64,000 nt of DNA from an uncultured Clostridia bacterium (GTDB lineage: Bacteria > Bacillota > Clostridia > Oscillospirales > Ruminococcaceae). Numbering within the stretch: position 1 is the first letter of the stretch; every line of letters starts with the position of its first letter. The notes beneath the pieces are model-generated. The model saw only the letters and a list, made by a program, of their open reading frames with translations. It had not been told where the DNA came from and searched no databases. Location of the stretch: the NCBI GenBank assembly GCA_945923775.1, contig CAMELR010000009.1:1-64000 (forward strand). The letters are read 5' to 3'. Of this stretch, positions 26,907 to 36,244 are shown one piece after another. A program made the position numbers and the translations under genes.

Positions 26907-28226
26907 ATGGCACTTGAATTCGGAGCATTTCGCGATGAAATAACTAAATATGACACCTTCCGCTATATGGGCAAGATAGAGAAGATAGTCGGAATGACCA
27001 TCGAGGCAAGCGGCCCCGCCTGCAATATCGGCGATGTATGCCGCATTTACTCGAAGGACATGACGAGCTTCATACGCGCGGAGGTCGTGGGGTTCAACAA
27101 GAGCAACATTCTGCTCATGCCCTACACCGAGATCGAGGGTATCGGACCGGGAAGCATCGTCGATTCCACCGGGGACAAGCTCACCGTTAAGGCGGGGCCG
27201 GGTCTCATCGGGCGGATAGTCGATGCGGCGGGTATGCCGCTTGACGGCGGCGCCGACCCAGGGTGTACCGATTCTATTTCGATAACCGGCGCTCCGTCAA
27301 ACCCGTTCGACAGACCTCCGATAAAGTCGCAGATAGAGCTTGGCGTCAAGGCTATAGACGGTCTGCTGACCATGGGCAAGGGCCAGAGAATGGGTATATT
27401 CGCAGGCTCAGGCGTTGGTAAGTCCACGCTGATGGGCATGATCGCCCGGAAGGTCAAGGCGGATATCAACGTTATTGCGCTGGTCGGCGAGCGTGGCCGT
27501 GAGGTACGCGAGTTCATCGAGCGCGACCTCGGTCCGGAGGGCATGGCGCGCTCCGTGCTGGTGGTGGCTACGTCGGATCAGCCCGCCATGATGAGAAGCA
27601 AGTGCCCGCTGACCGCTACGGCTATCGCAGAGTACTTCATGAAACAGGGCAAGGACGTCCTGCTGATGATGGACAGCCTCACGCGTTACGCGATGGCGCT
27701 GCGCGAGGTCGGACTTTCCACCGGCGAACCGCCGATAGCAAGAGGTTACACGCCGTCCATCTACAGCAGCATGCCGAAGCTGCTCGAGCGCGCCGGGAAC
27801 TTCCCGGAAGGCTCGATAACCGGCATCTACACCGTGCTCGTTGAGGGCGACGACACCAACGAGCCGATAGCAGATACAGTCCGCGGTATCATCGACGGAC
27901 ACATCATTCTTTCGCGTAAGATCGCGGCGCAGAACCACTACCCCGCGATAGACATACTCCCGAGCGTCAGCCGACTGATGTCGGAGATAGACACTCCCGA
28001 GCACAAGCAGGCGGCGGGCAAGCTCAGAAACCTGCTGTCGCTGTACAATAACAACGCCGACCTCATTTCGATAGGCGCGTACAAGCACGGAACAAATCCG
28101 GCGCTGGACGAGGCTATCCGGAAGATCGACAAAATAAACGAGTTCCTCATGCAGCGGGTGGAGGAATCCTACACGCTGGAGGAAACAGTGCAGCTCCTGA
28201 TAGCTGCCGTTGGCGATGAACAATAA
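26907..28226 (+). CDS. fliI: Flagellum-specific ATPase FliI
   Basis: A 439-residue F1-type ATPase that powers flagellar export. Walker A is GIFAGSGVGKST, near residue 165. Walker B is VLLMMDSLTRYA, near 250. The GERGREVREF block and YTPSIYSSMPKLLERAG are typical. The ATG at 26907 follows AGCGGAGGAAGTC; a longer frame start at 26796 would overlap fliH and lacks support. fliJ follows 13 bases after the stop. Confidence 0.96.
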   Translation: MALEFGAFRDEITKYDTFRYMGKIEKIVGMTIEASGPACNIGDVCRIYSKDMTSFIRAEVVGFNKSNILLMPYTEIEGIGPGSIVDSTGDKLTVKAGPGLIGRIVDAAGMPLDGGADPGCTDSISITGAPSNPFDRPPIKSQIELGVKAIDGLLTMGKGQRMGIFAGSGVGKSTLMGMIARKVKADINVIALVGERGREVREFIERDLGPEGMARSVLVVATSDQPAMMRSKCPLTATAIAEYFMKQGKDVLLMMDSLTRYAMALREVGLSTGEPPIARGYTPSIYSSMPKLLERAGNFPEGSITGIYTVLVEGDDTNEPIADTVRGIIDGHIILSRKIAAQNHYPAIDILPSVSRLMSEIDTPEHKQAAGKLRNLLSLYNNNADLISIGAYKHGTNPALDEAIRKIDKINEFLMQRVEESYTLEETVQLLIAAVGDEQ

Positions 28227-28239
28227 GAGGTGACAGGCT

Positions 28240-28698
28240 TTGAAGAAATTTCAGTTCACTCTGCAAAAGCTGATGGACTTCCGTCAGCAGGAGCTTGACC
28301 GACAGAAGAACACGCTGAGCGCGCTCCAGGCCGATCTACAGAGGATCTACGCAGAGAAGGAACAGCTCATAAAGCAGGTGGAGGAGTTCAGCGTTGAGCT
28401 TGAGACCATCTGCCGACAGGGAGCGCAGGCTTTTGAGATCTCCGTGCGCAAGCGCTACATCGTAACTCTCCAGCAGGAGATACACGCGAAGGACGCCAGC
28501 GCCGCCCGCAAGCAGGAGGAGATCAACAAGCAGCTCGGAGTCGTGGTCGAGGCAACGAAGGACGTCCGCACGCTGGAAAAGCTCGAGGAAAAGCAGCTTG
28601 AGGACTACAAGGCGGCGGCAAACAAGGAAAACGAGCAGTTCATTGAGGAGTTCGTTTCCGGACAGTCGATACGCGCGGCTCAGACCCAGAGCGTCTAA
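28240..28698 (+). CDS. fliJ: Flagellar export chaperone FliJ
   Basis: A 152-residue, almost fully alpha-helical coiled-coil protein rich in Gln, Glu and Lys, with the FliJ opening KKFQFTLQKLMDFR. It starts with TTG at 28240 after an AGAGGTG site. FliJ sits under the export gate and stimulates FliI and FlhA. The position between fliI and fliK is standard. Confidence 0.88.
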   Translation: MKKFQFTLQKLMDFRQQELDRQKNTLSALQADLQRIYAEKEQLIKQVEEFSVELETICRQGAQAFEISVRKRYIVTLQQEIHAKDASAARKQEEINKQLGVVVEATKDVRTLEKLEEKQLEDYKAAANKENEQFIEEFVSGQSIRAAQTQSV

Positions 28699-28759
28699 CA
28701 AGTTTGCATATCCGGGCGGAAGCCCTGATATAGATACATTATTAAAAGGAGGTGAGTAA

Positions 28760-30388
28760 ATGGCAGTAGCATTCAGCACAGGCGGTTCCGGGTATACCCG
28801 CAGCGACTTCATGATATCCGACGCGGCTATTCCGGCAAGGGTAGAGGAAGCGGCAAAGGCAGACCAGAAGGAACAGTTCTCCAAGGTGCTGAGCGGTATC
28901 GGAAGTTCCAGGAACGCTTCGAACGCTTCGAATACATCGGGCGCAGGCAGTACGAGCAATGCGGCCAGCGGCTCTGACGCAGCTTCCGGGAAGATGGCGC
29001 AGAACAACGCGGTATCTGAGGCGGAAACTCCTGCAAGGTATGAGAAGTTCGAAATGCTTCGCAGCGAGCTGACGAAGTCTGACGGAAGTCTTGACCTTCG
29101 CAAGGTCGTTGCGGCGATTGCGGACGGAAAGCTCACTTTTGCGGATATTCCGCAGGAGTACATAACCAAGGCATTGCTGGCGGAGCTTATCAACACTGTT
29201 GAGAATGTGGACAATACCAAGTCCGACAAGGACGACGACTCTGAGCAGAACAATGACCCGGCAGTACAGCAGGTCATGACCGAGCTTACGGCAATGATGA
29301 ATCAGACGGCGCTGCCCGATGATATCAGCGACCTCAGCGATGAGATCTCCGCGCTGACGATCAAGATAACCGGAGCCGATGAGGTTCAGGCAGAGCAGCC
29401 GGCAGTTCAGCAGAACGTTCAGGAGCAGGCGGTTCAGACCGTGCAGACTCAGGCGGCGGAGCAGACCCAGGCTACAGGCGAAGCTGTGGAGTTCACAGTC
29501 AAGCCCGAAACAGAGCAGAAGCCCCAGGCAGAAGCAAAGCCCGTTCAGGAAGTCCAGCCCGAAGCAAAGCAGGCGGCAGTTACCGCGGCGGCAGTCCAGA
29601 CACCTGAAAACGCCGGTGCACAGAGCGAGGCTCAGGCGGACGCAGGTCAGTCAGATCAGCAGGACGGCGCGGCTCAGCTTCAGAAAGCTAAGGCGGGTCA
29701 GACCGAGCAGGCACCGCAGGAGGACGTTAAGTTCCGCAGCGATGTCCGCAGCGTTGAGGTCAGAACGGCTGAGAAGCCGCAGGAAGCTCCGCAGCAGGAG
29801 CAGACACAGGTCTTTGCAGACCACACGGCACAGCGCAGCAGGGTAGTTTTCAAGTCAGACGAGCTTGAGGCGATAAAGTCCGGCGGTGAAAAGACCGACG
29901 ACGCGGCTCAGGTACAGCCCCAGGGTATCCCCGCTGAAAGTCCCGTGGTATTCACACGGCAGGACGGCGCGGAGATCACGGTAAAACCTTCCGAGGTCGC
30001 ACAGCAGGTGTCCGGGAAGATCACAGAGCACGCGGCAGACCTTAAAGAGGGCGATGTTGAGTACAGCATAACGCTCGACCCTGAGGATCTCGGCAGGATC
30101 ACGGTCAGAATGACCAAAACGGCGGACGGCGCAGTTTCAGTGTCCATCGCAGCGGAGAATTCCAAGACCATGAAGATCATTGAGGACAACTGTTCCGCTA
30201 TCCAGGACACGCTCAGACAGAACGGCGTTCAGCTCGAGAACTGGCAGACCGTCAGCGAATCCCGTCAGGAGCCGCAGGCTCAGGACTACCAGGGCAGCAG
30301 CAAGAACCCCTACCGCGAGAACGAAAATCACCGTCAGGACGACGACCGCGACGGCGAGAGCTTCGCGGAGATAATCGCTTCGATGTAA
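28760..30388 (+). CDS. fliK: Flagellar hook-length control protein FliK
   Basis: A 542-residue secreted molecular ruler. The N terminus is Ser/Ala rich. The middle (about residues 210-400) is low complexity, rich in Gln, Ala, Glu and Val with repeated QAEAKP/QTQA-like motifs. The C-terminal Flg_hook domain (about 400-500) shows VEYSITLDPEDLGRITVRM. The AGGAGGTGAG site supports the ATG at 28760. A long unstructured middle is expected of a hook ruler. fliK-flgD is a common pair. Confidence 0.9.
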   Translation: MAVAFSTGGSGYTRSDFMISDAAIPARVEEAAKADQKEQFSKVLSGIGSSRNASNASNTSGAGSTSNAASGSDAASGKMAQNNAVSEAETPARYEKFEMLRSELTKSDGSLDLRKVVAAIADGKLTFADIPQEYITKALLAELINTVENVDNTKSDKDDDSEQNNDPAVQQVMTELTAMMNQTALPDDISDLSDEISALTIKITGADEVQAEQPAVQQNVQEQAVQTVQTQAAEQTQATGEAVEFTVKPETEQKPQAEAKPVQEVQPEAKQAAVTAAAVQTPENAGAQSEAQADAGQSDQQDGAAQLQKAKAGQTEQAPQEDVKFRSDVRSVEVRTAEKPQEAPQQEQTQVFADHTAQRSRVVFKSDELEAIKSGGEKTDDAAQVQPQGIPAESPVVFTRQDGAEITVKPSEVAQQVSGKITEHAADLKEGDVEYSITLDPEDLGRITVRMTKTADGAVSVSIAAENSKTMKIIEDNCSAIQDTLRQNGVQLENWQTVSESRQEPQAQDYQGSSKNPYRENENHRQDDDRDGESFAEIIASM

Positions 30389-30405
30389 GCGGGAAAGGAG
30401 AGAAA

Positions 30406-31416
30406 ATGGCAGGAACTTCAGGCATTCTTTCATCGTCAGAGCAGATCCAGGCGAATTACGAGAAGTACAAGAGCAAGTTTAAGGACGCCACCGAGAATAT
30501 GGTGAACTCCGATACCTTCCTCAGTCTGCTGGTTGCCGAAATGACGAACCAGGACCCGATGGAGCCTACCTCCAACACCGAGTTCGTTACACAGATGGCA
30601 CAGTTCACATCGCTTCAGTATTCCAAGGACGCTGCAACTTATTCCCAGTCGAACTACGCTTCAAGCCTGGTCGGCAAGACTGTTACCGCTTCAAAGATGG
30701 ACGGCAGCAAGCAGGTCACAAAGACAGGCGTTGTGCAGTCGGTAATGAAGAACGGCGACAGCTACACCATCAAGATAGACGGCGTCAGCTTCGAGCTTTC
30801 GAACATCACTTCCATTGCACAGACGGATTCTTCGGGCAGCAATAACCCGGGAACCAACACTTCCCTCGGCGAGCTTATCGCGAAGGCTTCCATGATGATC
30901 GGCATGAGCGCGACTGTTAATCCTAGTGTAGAGGGCGGTTCCATGCTCGATTCGGGACTTATAACATCTATCCAGGTCAAGGACGGTCAGGTAAGAGTAA
31001 TTATCAACGATAAGGGCTATGCTCTTGATGATATCGTTGAGGTCGCTTATCCCACTATAGACGGCGATGATTCCGACAGCACCGGCGGCACAGACAAGAC
31101 TCCTTCCGCTGATGACGCAGACAAGGCGCCTTCCATAGACGATAAGACGGAAACTCCTTCGGCTGACAGCACTGAGACCCACACGATTTCCGACGAGGAA
31201 CTCGACAGAATAATCGAGAGCCACCGTCAGGAAAAAGAGGACGAAGTATCCGCTGATGTCGTAAGCGACATGATGGCGGCAGTCGACAGAATGAACGAAC
31301 AGGCAAGAGAAGATACCGAGCGCCTTTACAGCGAGGATCTGCACGAGGTCACGGGCGAGATAACCCCCGACAGCTATACAGGCGAGGATATCCAGGATCT
31401 TGAGGACTTCGTTTGA
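30406..31416 (+). CDS. flgD: Hook-capping protein FlgD with long acidic C-terminal tail
   Basis: A 336-residue hook assembly cap. The N-terminal FlgD signature FLSLLVAEMTNQDPMEP (about residues 35-51) and NTEFVTQMAQFTSLQ are clear. A core domain lies to about residue 215. Beyond this, about 120 residues are rich in Asp, Ser, Thr and Glu with repeated (T/A)PSADD/TPSADS-like units and a helical acidic end. FlgD proteins are usually about 220-250 residues, so the tail is an extra. The stop at 31416 and the following gene show it is not a frameshift into a neighbour. Confidence 0.88.
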   Translation: MAGTSGILSSSEQIQANYEKYKSKFKDATENMVNSDTFLSLLVAEMTNQDPMEPTSNTEFVTQMAQFTSLQYSKDAATYSQSNYASSLVGKTVTASKMDGSKQVTKTGVVQSVMKNGDSYTIKIDGVSFELSNITSIAQTDSSGSNNPGTNTSLGELIAKASMMIGMSATVNPSVEGGSMLDSGLITSIQVKDGQVRVIINDKGYALDDIVEVAYPTIDGDDSDSTGGTDKTPSADDADKAPSIDDKTETPSADSTETHTISDEELDRIIESHRQEKEDEVSADVVSDMMAAVDRMNEQAREDTERLYSEDLHEVTGEITPDSYTGEDIQDLEDFV

Positions 31417-31448
31417 ACCTAAATTGAATAAAGCATGGAGGCTTTAAT

Positions 31449-31853
31449 ATGCTGATAAGCGAATACTTAGCGCTTCGCAGTCAGATCAGCGTTACCATGG
31501 GTAATACGGTGGTTCAGCCCGCAAACGGCACGGCAAAGGAAGCGGTGCAGGGCGGTTCCTTCGCAGAGGCTTTACAGGAGAAGCTGAACGAAAAACACGG
31601 CGTGGAGTTCTCAAAGCATGCGATACAGCGGCTTGAAGAACGCAACATAGACCTTTCCGAAAACGAAACGCTTGAACGCCTTAACAGGGGCGTGGAGCTG
31701 GCGGCGGGAAAGGGCAGCATCGAAACGCTTGTACTTGTGGGAAGAAACGCTTTCGTTGTGAGCGTAAAAAACAACAAAGTTATCACCACCCTTTCAGACA
31801 ATGAACTGCAGGGGAATGTATTCACAAATATTGATTCGACCGTTATAGTATGA
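31449..31853 (+). CDS. TIGR02530-type flagellar operon protein
   Basis: A 134-residue protein of a small family found next to flgD and flgE in Gram-positive flagellar operons. The core VEFSKHAIQRLEERNIDLS, the alternating LVLVGRNAFVVSVKNNKVITTL strands and the C-terminal TNIDSTVIV match it. The ATG at 31449 follows a GGAGG site. Its exact molecular role is not established; co-location suggests hook assembly or export. It is 87 bases before flgE. Confidence 0.83.
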   Translation: MLISEYLALRSQISVTMGNTVVQPANGTAKEAVQGGSFAEALQEKLNEKHGVEFSKHAIQRLEERNIDLSENETLERLNRGVELAAGKGSIETLVLVGRNAFVVSVKNNKVITTLSDNELQGNVFTNIDSTVIV

Positions 31854-31940
31854 ACGGACCTGAATGGAATTCATGCTCCGGCTGCGACTGAGACGGGGCG
31901 GCGGTCAGATCAATGACAATTTATTCTGGAGGTCAATAAG

Positions 31941-33917
31941 ATGGTTAAATCCCTTTACACCGGCGTATCCGGTATGAAAACCCACCAGCAGAAGATGGAC
32001 GTAATCGGCAACAACATCGCCAACGTAAACACCACTGGCTACAAGACGAACGTTGTTACCTTTGCCGACGTATATTATCAGACCAAGAAGTCGCCTTCCG
32101 GCGCTTCCACCACCCTGGGCGGCGTTAACCCGATTCAGGTAGGCTACGGCGTTAAGATGAACACCACCACGCCGAACATGACGCAGTCCGGATTTACCTT
32201 CTCCGACAGCATCTACGATATGGCTATCGACGGCGAGGGCTTCTTCCAGGTAATGGACGGCGCAGGAAATATCCTCTATACAAGAGCGGGTATCTTCAAC
32301 GTCGATGAGGAAGGCAACCTCGTTAACGCTTCCGGTTACAAGGTACTGGGCGTTTCCGGCGATTTCGACGGTCAGCCCGCAGGAAGCCAGCCTATCAAGA
32401 TAACTATTCCGGCTACCGACGCGAAGTGCTCCAGCGCTACCAAAACTATCAGCGGCTGCGATGTTACCATCGCCGTTTCCGACCCTTCGGACAACACTGA
32501 TATGTCCGTTACATTCAACCAGGCGGAGTTCCCGTTTGCTACATACTCCTCCGGCGTGCTGAACCTCTACTTCGATAAGGAGAAGCAGTTCGAGTCCGCG
32601 CAGGCTTTCGAGGATGAGATCCAGAGATGCCTTGAGGCAGGCGGTGTTACACTCCCGGACGATGTTTCCATCAAGTTCTCATTTGAGAATCTCCCGGCAA
32701 GCACCTCCTCCGTTGTCGCTAAGGCTAACGTTTCTGCAGGCGTGTGGGATAAGGCGCTGGATCAGGCAAGCGCTGACAAGCGTTTTGTTTGCCCCGCCGG
32801 CTCCACCACATATGCTAAGATCGGCTTTGCTACCAACGACGCTACCGATACAGAGTACAACAAGGCAAAGATCGTATTTGCTGACGCTGGTACTGCTGGT
32901 ACTTCCGCTTCCTATACTCCCGCAGCGGACGGCGGCACATGGACTATCAATATCGACGCTTCTACTACCATGGCTGATATCAACCAGGCTATCAAGAAGG
33001 CTATCGCAGACGACGCTGCGCTTGCTGCTCCTACATATCCTACCGGTATCAACCTTTCCTGCACATCTTACACTATCCCGTCCGCGGCTACTGTTGCTGA
33101 TGTTACCGGCGGCGTAGGTGCAGATTTCGCGCTCGTAAGATCCAACGCCAAGGTCGGTGCGGTTTCCGCAACGGCAGGCCAGGCGGGCGAGTTCGCTAAC
33201 GACTACAAGATCGTTTTCAAGTATGTTTCCAACTATGACGCTCCCAGCGCTCAGTGGGACGACAATACGCTCACCATCTCGGTCACTAACAAGGAGTACA
33301 CCGACGATGCTGACTTCGTTGCTGATGTCAATGCTGCCATCACAGCGGCTGCTGGCGGCAACTCCAAGAAGCTGTTCACATTCGACGACGGCATCTTTGA
33401 GGGTATAAAGGATCTCACCAATGGTCAGAGAAAGCAGCTCTTCGGCGGCAATCCCTCCCTTTCCTTCGGCGGCGGCGAGGACAGCTTCTACACCACAGTA
33501 GCTAAGAACCTCTCCACCTTCAACCTTACCGACGGACGCAAGGGCGGCGAGCAGACCTACAAGGATCTCGAGAACGTGACCGTTCAGCAGGACGGCACCA
33601 TCATCGGCAAGCATGCGGTACATGGTTACCTGAACCTCGGCCGTATCGACATTGCTACATTCGATAACCCGAATGGCCTTTCCGCGATCGGCGGCACTCT
33701 GTTCGAGCAGACCGTAGCTTCCGGTGAGCCTAAGGTTGCTATCGCAGGTCAGAACGGCGCAGGCGAGGTCGTATCCGGCGCGCTCGAGATGTCCAACGTT
33801 GACCTTGCTCAGGAATTCACCGATATGATCACCACCCAGAGAGGCTATCAGGCGAACTCCAGAGTTATCACAACTTCCGATACAATGCTTGAGGAGCTTC
33901 TCTCACTCAAGAGATAA
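31941..33917 (+). CDS. flgE: Flagellar hook protein FlgE, enlarged
   Basis: A 658-residue hook subunit. N-terminal residues 1-60 (SLYTGVSGMKTHQQKMDVIGNNIAN) and the C-terminal 45 residues (including EFTDMITTQRGYQANSRV) form the coiled D0 core. Residues about 150-530 are an enlarged outer domain rich in Ala, Thr, Ser and Asp. Five cysteines (163, 173, 230, 284, 374) fall in the outer part, unusual for an extracellular hook. A Gly-rich hinge lies before the C-terminal part. A GGAGG site precedes the ATG. It is larger than the FlgE of most model species but within the range of clostridial ones. Confidence 0.92.
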   Translation: MVKSLYTGVSGMKTHQQKMDVIGNNIANVNTTGYKTNVVTFADVYYQTKKSPSGASTTLGGVNPIQVGYGVKMNTTTPNMTQSGFTFSDSIYDMAIDGEGFFQVMDGAGNILYTRAGIFNVDEEGNLVNASGYKVLGVSGDFDGQPAGSQPIKITIPATDAKCSSATKTISGCDVTIAVSDPSDNTDMSVTFNQAEFPFATYSSGVLNLYFDKEKQFESAQAFEDEIQRCLEAGGVTLPDDVSIKFSFENLPASTSSVVAKANVSAGVWDKALDQASADKRFVCPAGSTTYAKIGFATNDATDTEYNKAKIVFADAGTAGTSASYTPAADGGTWTINIDASTTMADINQAIKKAIADDAALAAPTYPTGINLSCTSYTIPSAATVADVTGGVGADFALVRSNAKVGAVSATAGQAGEFANDYKIVFKYVSNYDAPSAQWDDNTLTISVTNKEYTDDADFVADVNAAITAAAGGNSKKLFTFDDGIFEGIKDLTNGQRKQLFGGNPSLSFGGGEDSFYTTVAKNLSTFNLTDGRKGGEQTYKDLENVTVQQDGTIIGKHAVHGYLNLGRIDIATFDNPNGLSAIGGTLFEQTVASGEPKVAIAGQNGAGEVVSGALEMSNVDLAQEFTDMITTQRGYQANSRVITTSDTMLEELLSLKR

Positions 33918-33934
33918 CGACTGAACGAGAACAG

Positions 33935-33963
33935 TTCCCCCGCCTTATCGCGGGGCGGGGGAA
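33935..33963 (+). other. GC-rich hairpin between flgE and flbD
   Basis: A perfect 10-bp stem TTCCCCCGCC (33935-33944) / GGCGGGGGAA (33954-33963). No U tract follows, so it is more likely an mRNA-stability or processing hairpin at the 3' end of flgE than a full terminator. Confidence 0.6.
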
Positions 33964-33984
33964 TATCTGTTTCTGAGGTAATGT

Positions 33985-34209
33985 ATGATTTTTCTTACCA
34001 AACTGGACGGTAAGGAGATACTGCTCAATGAGCTGCTTATCGAGACCGTCACAGAAACCCCAGACACGGTAATCACCATGTCGAACGGACACACCTACAT
34101 CGTGCGTGAGAGCATGAAGGAACTACGAAATAAGATACTTGAATACAACAGGCGGCGCAGACGCTACGGAAGAAAACCCGCGGCAGAAAGCAACGAACCT
34201 TTGACATAA
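33985..34209 (+). CDS. flbD: Flagellar FlbD-family protein
   Basis: A 74-residue protein of the short FlbD family found between flgE and motA in Firmicutes and spirochaetes. The pattern IFLTKLDGKEILLNELLIETV, a TVITMSNGHTYIV strand and a basic RRRRRYGRK tail match. The role is not well established; it is a marker of this operon type. It is 56 bases before motA. Confidence 0.87.
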   Translation: MIFLTKLDGKEILLNELLIETVTETPDTVITMSNGHTYIVRESMKELRNKILEYNRRRRRYGRKPAAESNEPLT

Positions 34210-34265
34210 CGTATAATATACTTGAGCAGGAAGCTCTGACAAATTTTGAAAAGTGAGGGATCATT

Positions 34266-35039
34266 TTGAATATCACGATTTTAATAGGCTGGGTAATCGC
34301 ATTCGGACTGGTCGTGTTTGGTATATTTAATGGCGGTCAGCTGGACTGGTTCATTGACCCTGCGTCGCTTGCTATCACGGTCGGCGGTACAATAGGCTGT
34401 CTTATAGCTTCCTACCCGCTGAGCTATCTTGCCGGTCTGGGCAAACGTTTCAAGCTGGTGTTCATGCCTAAGAAGTTCAAACCCGAAAAGTACATAGACG
34501 ATATCGTTGAGTATGCCAAGATCGCCAGAGGCCGTGGTCTGCTGGCTCTTGAGGAGAGCGCGAACCAGTGCACGGATCAGTTTATGAAGTCTGCCCTCAT
34601 GCTAATCGTTGACGCAAACGACACCGCTAAGGTGCGCGGAATGCTGGACGACGCGATCAACTTCATGTGCGAGCGTCACGATAACGGTCGTGCGTTCTTT
34701 GAGAAGGGCGTTGCGGTATTCCCCGCTTTCGGTATGCTGGGTACCGTTGTTGGTCTGGTAAACATGCTGAATACCATGGACTCCAACCCGGAGGGCCTTG
34801 CCGGAGGTATGGCGACCGCGCTTATCACTACGTTCTACGGTTCGTTCTTTGCGAACGTATTGTTCAACCCTATGGCGAGCTCGCTTCAGAACGCCCATAA
34901 CGACGAGCTGCTGTGCATGCAGATCATCGAGGAAGGCGTCCTTGCCATCGCGGACGGCTCAAACCCGCGTTATATTCAGGAAAAACTTGAGTTCATGCTT
35001 CCTGCAAGCAAGAAGCGCGCTGACAAGTCCGGCGGTTGA
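34266..35039 (+). CDS. motA: Flagellar stator protein MotA
   Basis: A 257-residue proton-channel stator subunit with four membrane helices (about residues 3-22, 31-52, 150-170, 180-200). The cytoplasmic loop with RGLLALEESA, the helix-3 segment FPAFGMLGTVVGLV, and conserved Pro residues are typical. It starts with TTG at 34266 after GTGAGGG. The following 177 bases separate it from motB, an unusually large gap for this pair, and contain a promoter. Confidence 0.93.
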   Translation: MNITILIGWVIAFGLVVFGIFNGGQLDWFIDPASLAITVGGTIGCLIASYPLSYLAGLGKRFKLVFMPKKFKPEKYIDDIVEYAKIARGRGLLALEESANQCTDQFMKSALMLIVDANDTAKVRGMLDDAINFMCERHDNGRAFFEKGVAVFPAFGMLGTVVGLVNMLNTMDSNPEGLAGGMATALITTFYGSFFANVLFNPMASSLQNAHNDELLCMQIIEEGVLAIADGSNPRYIQEKLEFMLPASKKRADKSGG

Positions 35040-35094
35040 TTTTCCGCTTTGTTAGAAAAATTACAATTTTTGCAGAAAAAAAGTCAAAAAGTAT

Positions 35095-35123
35095 TTGCAT
35101 TTTGAGCGGATTTATGCTACAAT
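35095..35123 (+). promoter_or_regulatory. Internal promoter between motA and motB
   Basis: TTGCAT (35095-35100), 17-base spacer, TACAAT (35118-35123). The leader of about 90 bases to motB contains an imperfect hairpin GCAGGG/CCCGC and a TTTTTT run near 35160. This could give motB and downstream genes extra or separately controlled expression. Confidence 0.65.
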
Positions 35124-35216
35124 AGTATAATGGCAGGGGTGTGATATCCCGCAGTATGCTTTTTTGTGTTTTTATTGCTCATGTGAGCTATATTTGAGTG
35201 CGAGGGAGGGACAGCA

Positions 35217-36191
35217 GTGGCAAAGATCGAGAAAAAGGCAAAGGAAGACCATAGTAACGACTGGCTGTCGACTTATGGCGACATGGTAACGCTGCTGCTG
35301 ACGTTCTTCGTTCTGCTGTATGCTTCGTCATCACAGGACGAACAGAAGTTCCAGTACATATATCAGGCGTTTACGTCCCACGGCAAATATCTGAACGAGT
35401 ATGTGGATTCTCCGAATCCCGTTCCCGAAGATGGCGAGGGCACCGTCAGCGAGAAGCCGGACAGCAACGGAGGTCAGGGAAATCTTCCGCAAACGTTCGA
35501 CCAGCTTTACCAGTACATTTCACAGTATGTTTCTGACAATAATCTCGAGCAGTCCGTTTCAGTTGAGAACGGAGCGGCTCACCTTAATATAAGGTTCGAC
35601 AACAATGTGTTCTTCGAACCAAACAGCGCGGTGCTGACGCAGGAGGGAAAGGATCTGCTTGACGGAATAAGTCCCGGCATCAAGGCCATGAAGGCCGCGA
35701 TCAAGACCTGCACCATCAATGGACACACCGCAAAGGCAATATCCGAGGTAAACGACTGGGATCTGTCGGCGGGGCGTGCTGTCAGCGTTGTTAAGTACAT
35801 GGATTTCCGCAAGGTGCTCGATACGGACCAGTTCCGTGCAAAGGGCAGCGGCTATGCGGAGCCTATTGCCGATAACGATACCGCGGAGGGCATGGCGAAG
35901 AACCGACGCGTCGAAATGGTGCTTCTGAAGGCAGATATCGACACAACGGATCCCGAGGTCATCAAGGATATCCTGCTGTACGACTACGGCATCAAGCTCG
36001 ACGACTTCGACCCGGACGGCGACAACAGCGGCGATACCACCAAGGTGCCGAACGATTACGCTCAGTCGATCATTGATTCCCTCGACCAGAAGTATCCGGA
36101 TCACGGCAGCACTTCAACAGCGGTAGGACCGGTTATCCCCGGTGACTACGATACGTTCATGATAACCACCGAGGCTGACAGCAATAGCTGA
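35217..36191 (+). CDS. motB: Flagellar stator protein MotB
   Basis: A 324-residue stator subunit. The single membrane helix near 19-38 contains the proton-binding Asp22 within STYGDMVTLLLTFF. The C-terminal OmpA-like peptidoglycan-binding domain (about 120-240) shows INGHTAKA, LSAGRAVSVV and KNRRVEMVLL. An acidic tail follows. The GTG start at 35217 follows GAGGGAGGG. It is normally next to motA; here a promoter intervenes. No fliL gene lies between it and fliM. Confidence 0.93.
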   Translation: MAKIEKKAKEDHSNDWLSTYGDMVTLLLTFFVLLYASSSQDEQKFQYIYQAFTSHGKYLNEYVDSPNPVPEDGEGTVSEKPDSNGGQGNLPQTFDQLYQYISQYVSDNNLEQSVSVENGAAHLNIRFDNNVFFEPNSAVLTQEGKDLLDGISPGIKAMKAAIKTCTINGHTAKAISEVNDWDLSAGRAVSVVKYMDFRKVLDTDQFRAKGSGYAEPIADNDTAEGMAKNRRVEMVLLKADIDTTDPEVIKDILLYDYGIKLDDFDPDGDNSGDTTKVPNDYAQSIIDSLDQKYPDHGSTSTAVGPVIPGDYDTFMITTEADSNS

Positions 36192-36244
36192 TCCAATGGG
36201 AAACCAGACGCAGTGGGCGCTGGTATAGTAATGGGGGGATACAG

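Noticed and set aside
29379-29846. Arg/Ser-rich 155-codon frame overlapping fliK on the same strand
   Set aside because: It is the frame-shifted reading of the Gln/Ala-rich fliK linker (CAG/GCA repeats) and has no independent ribosome site.
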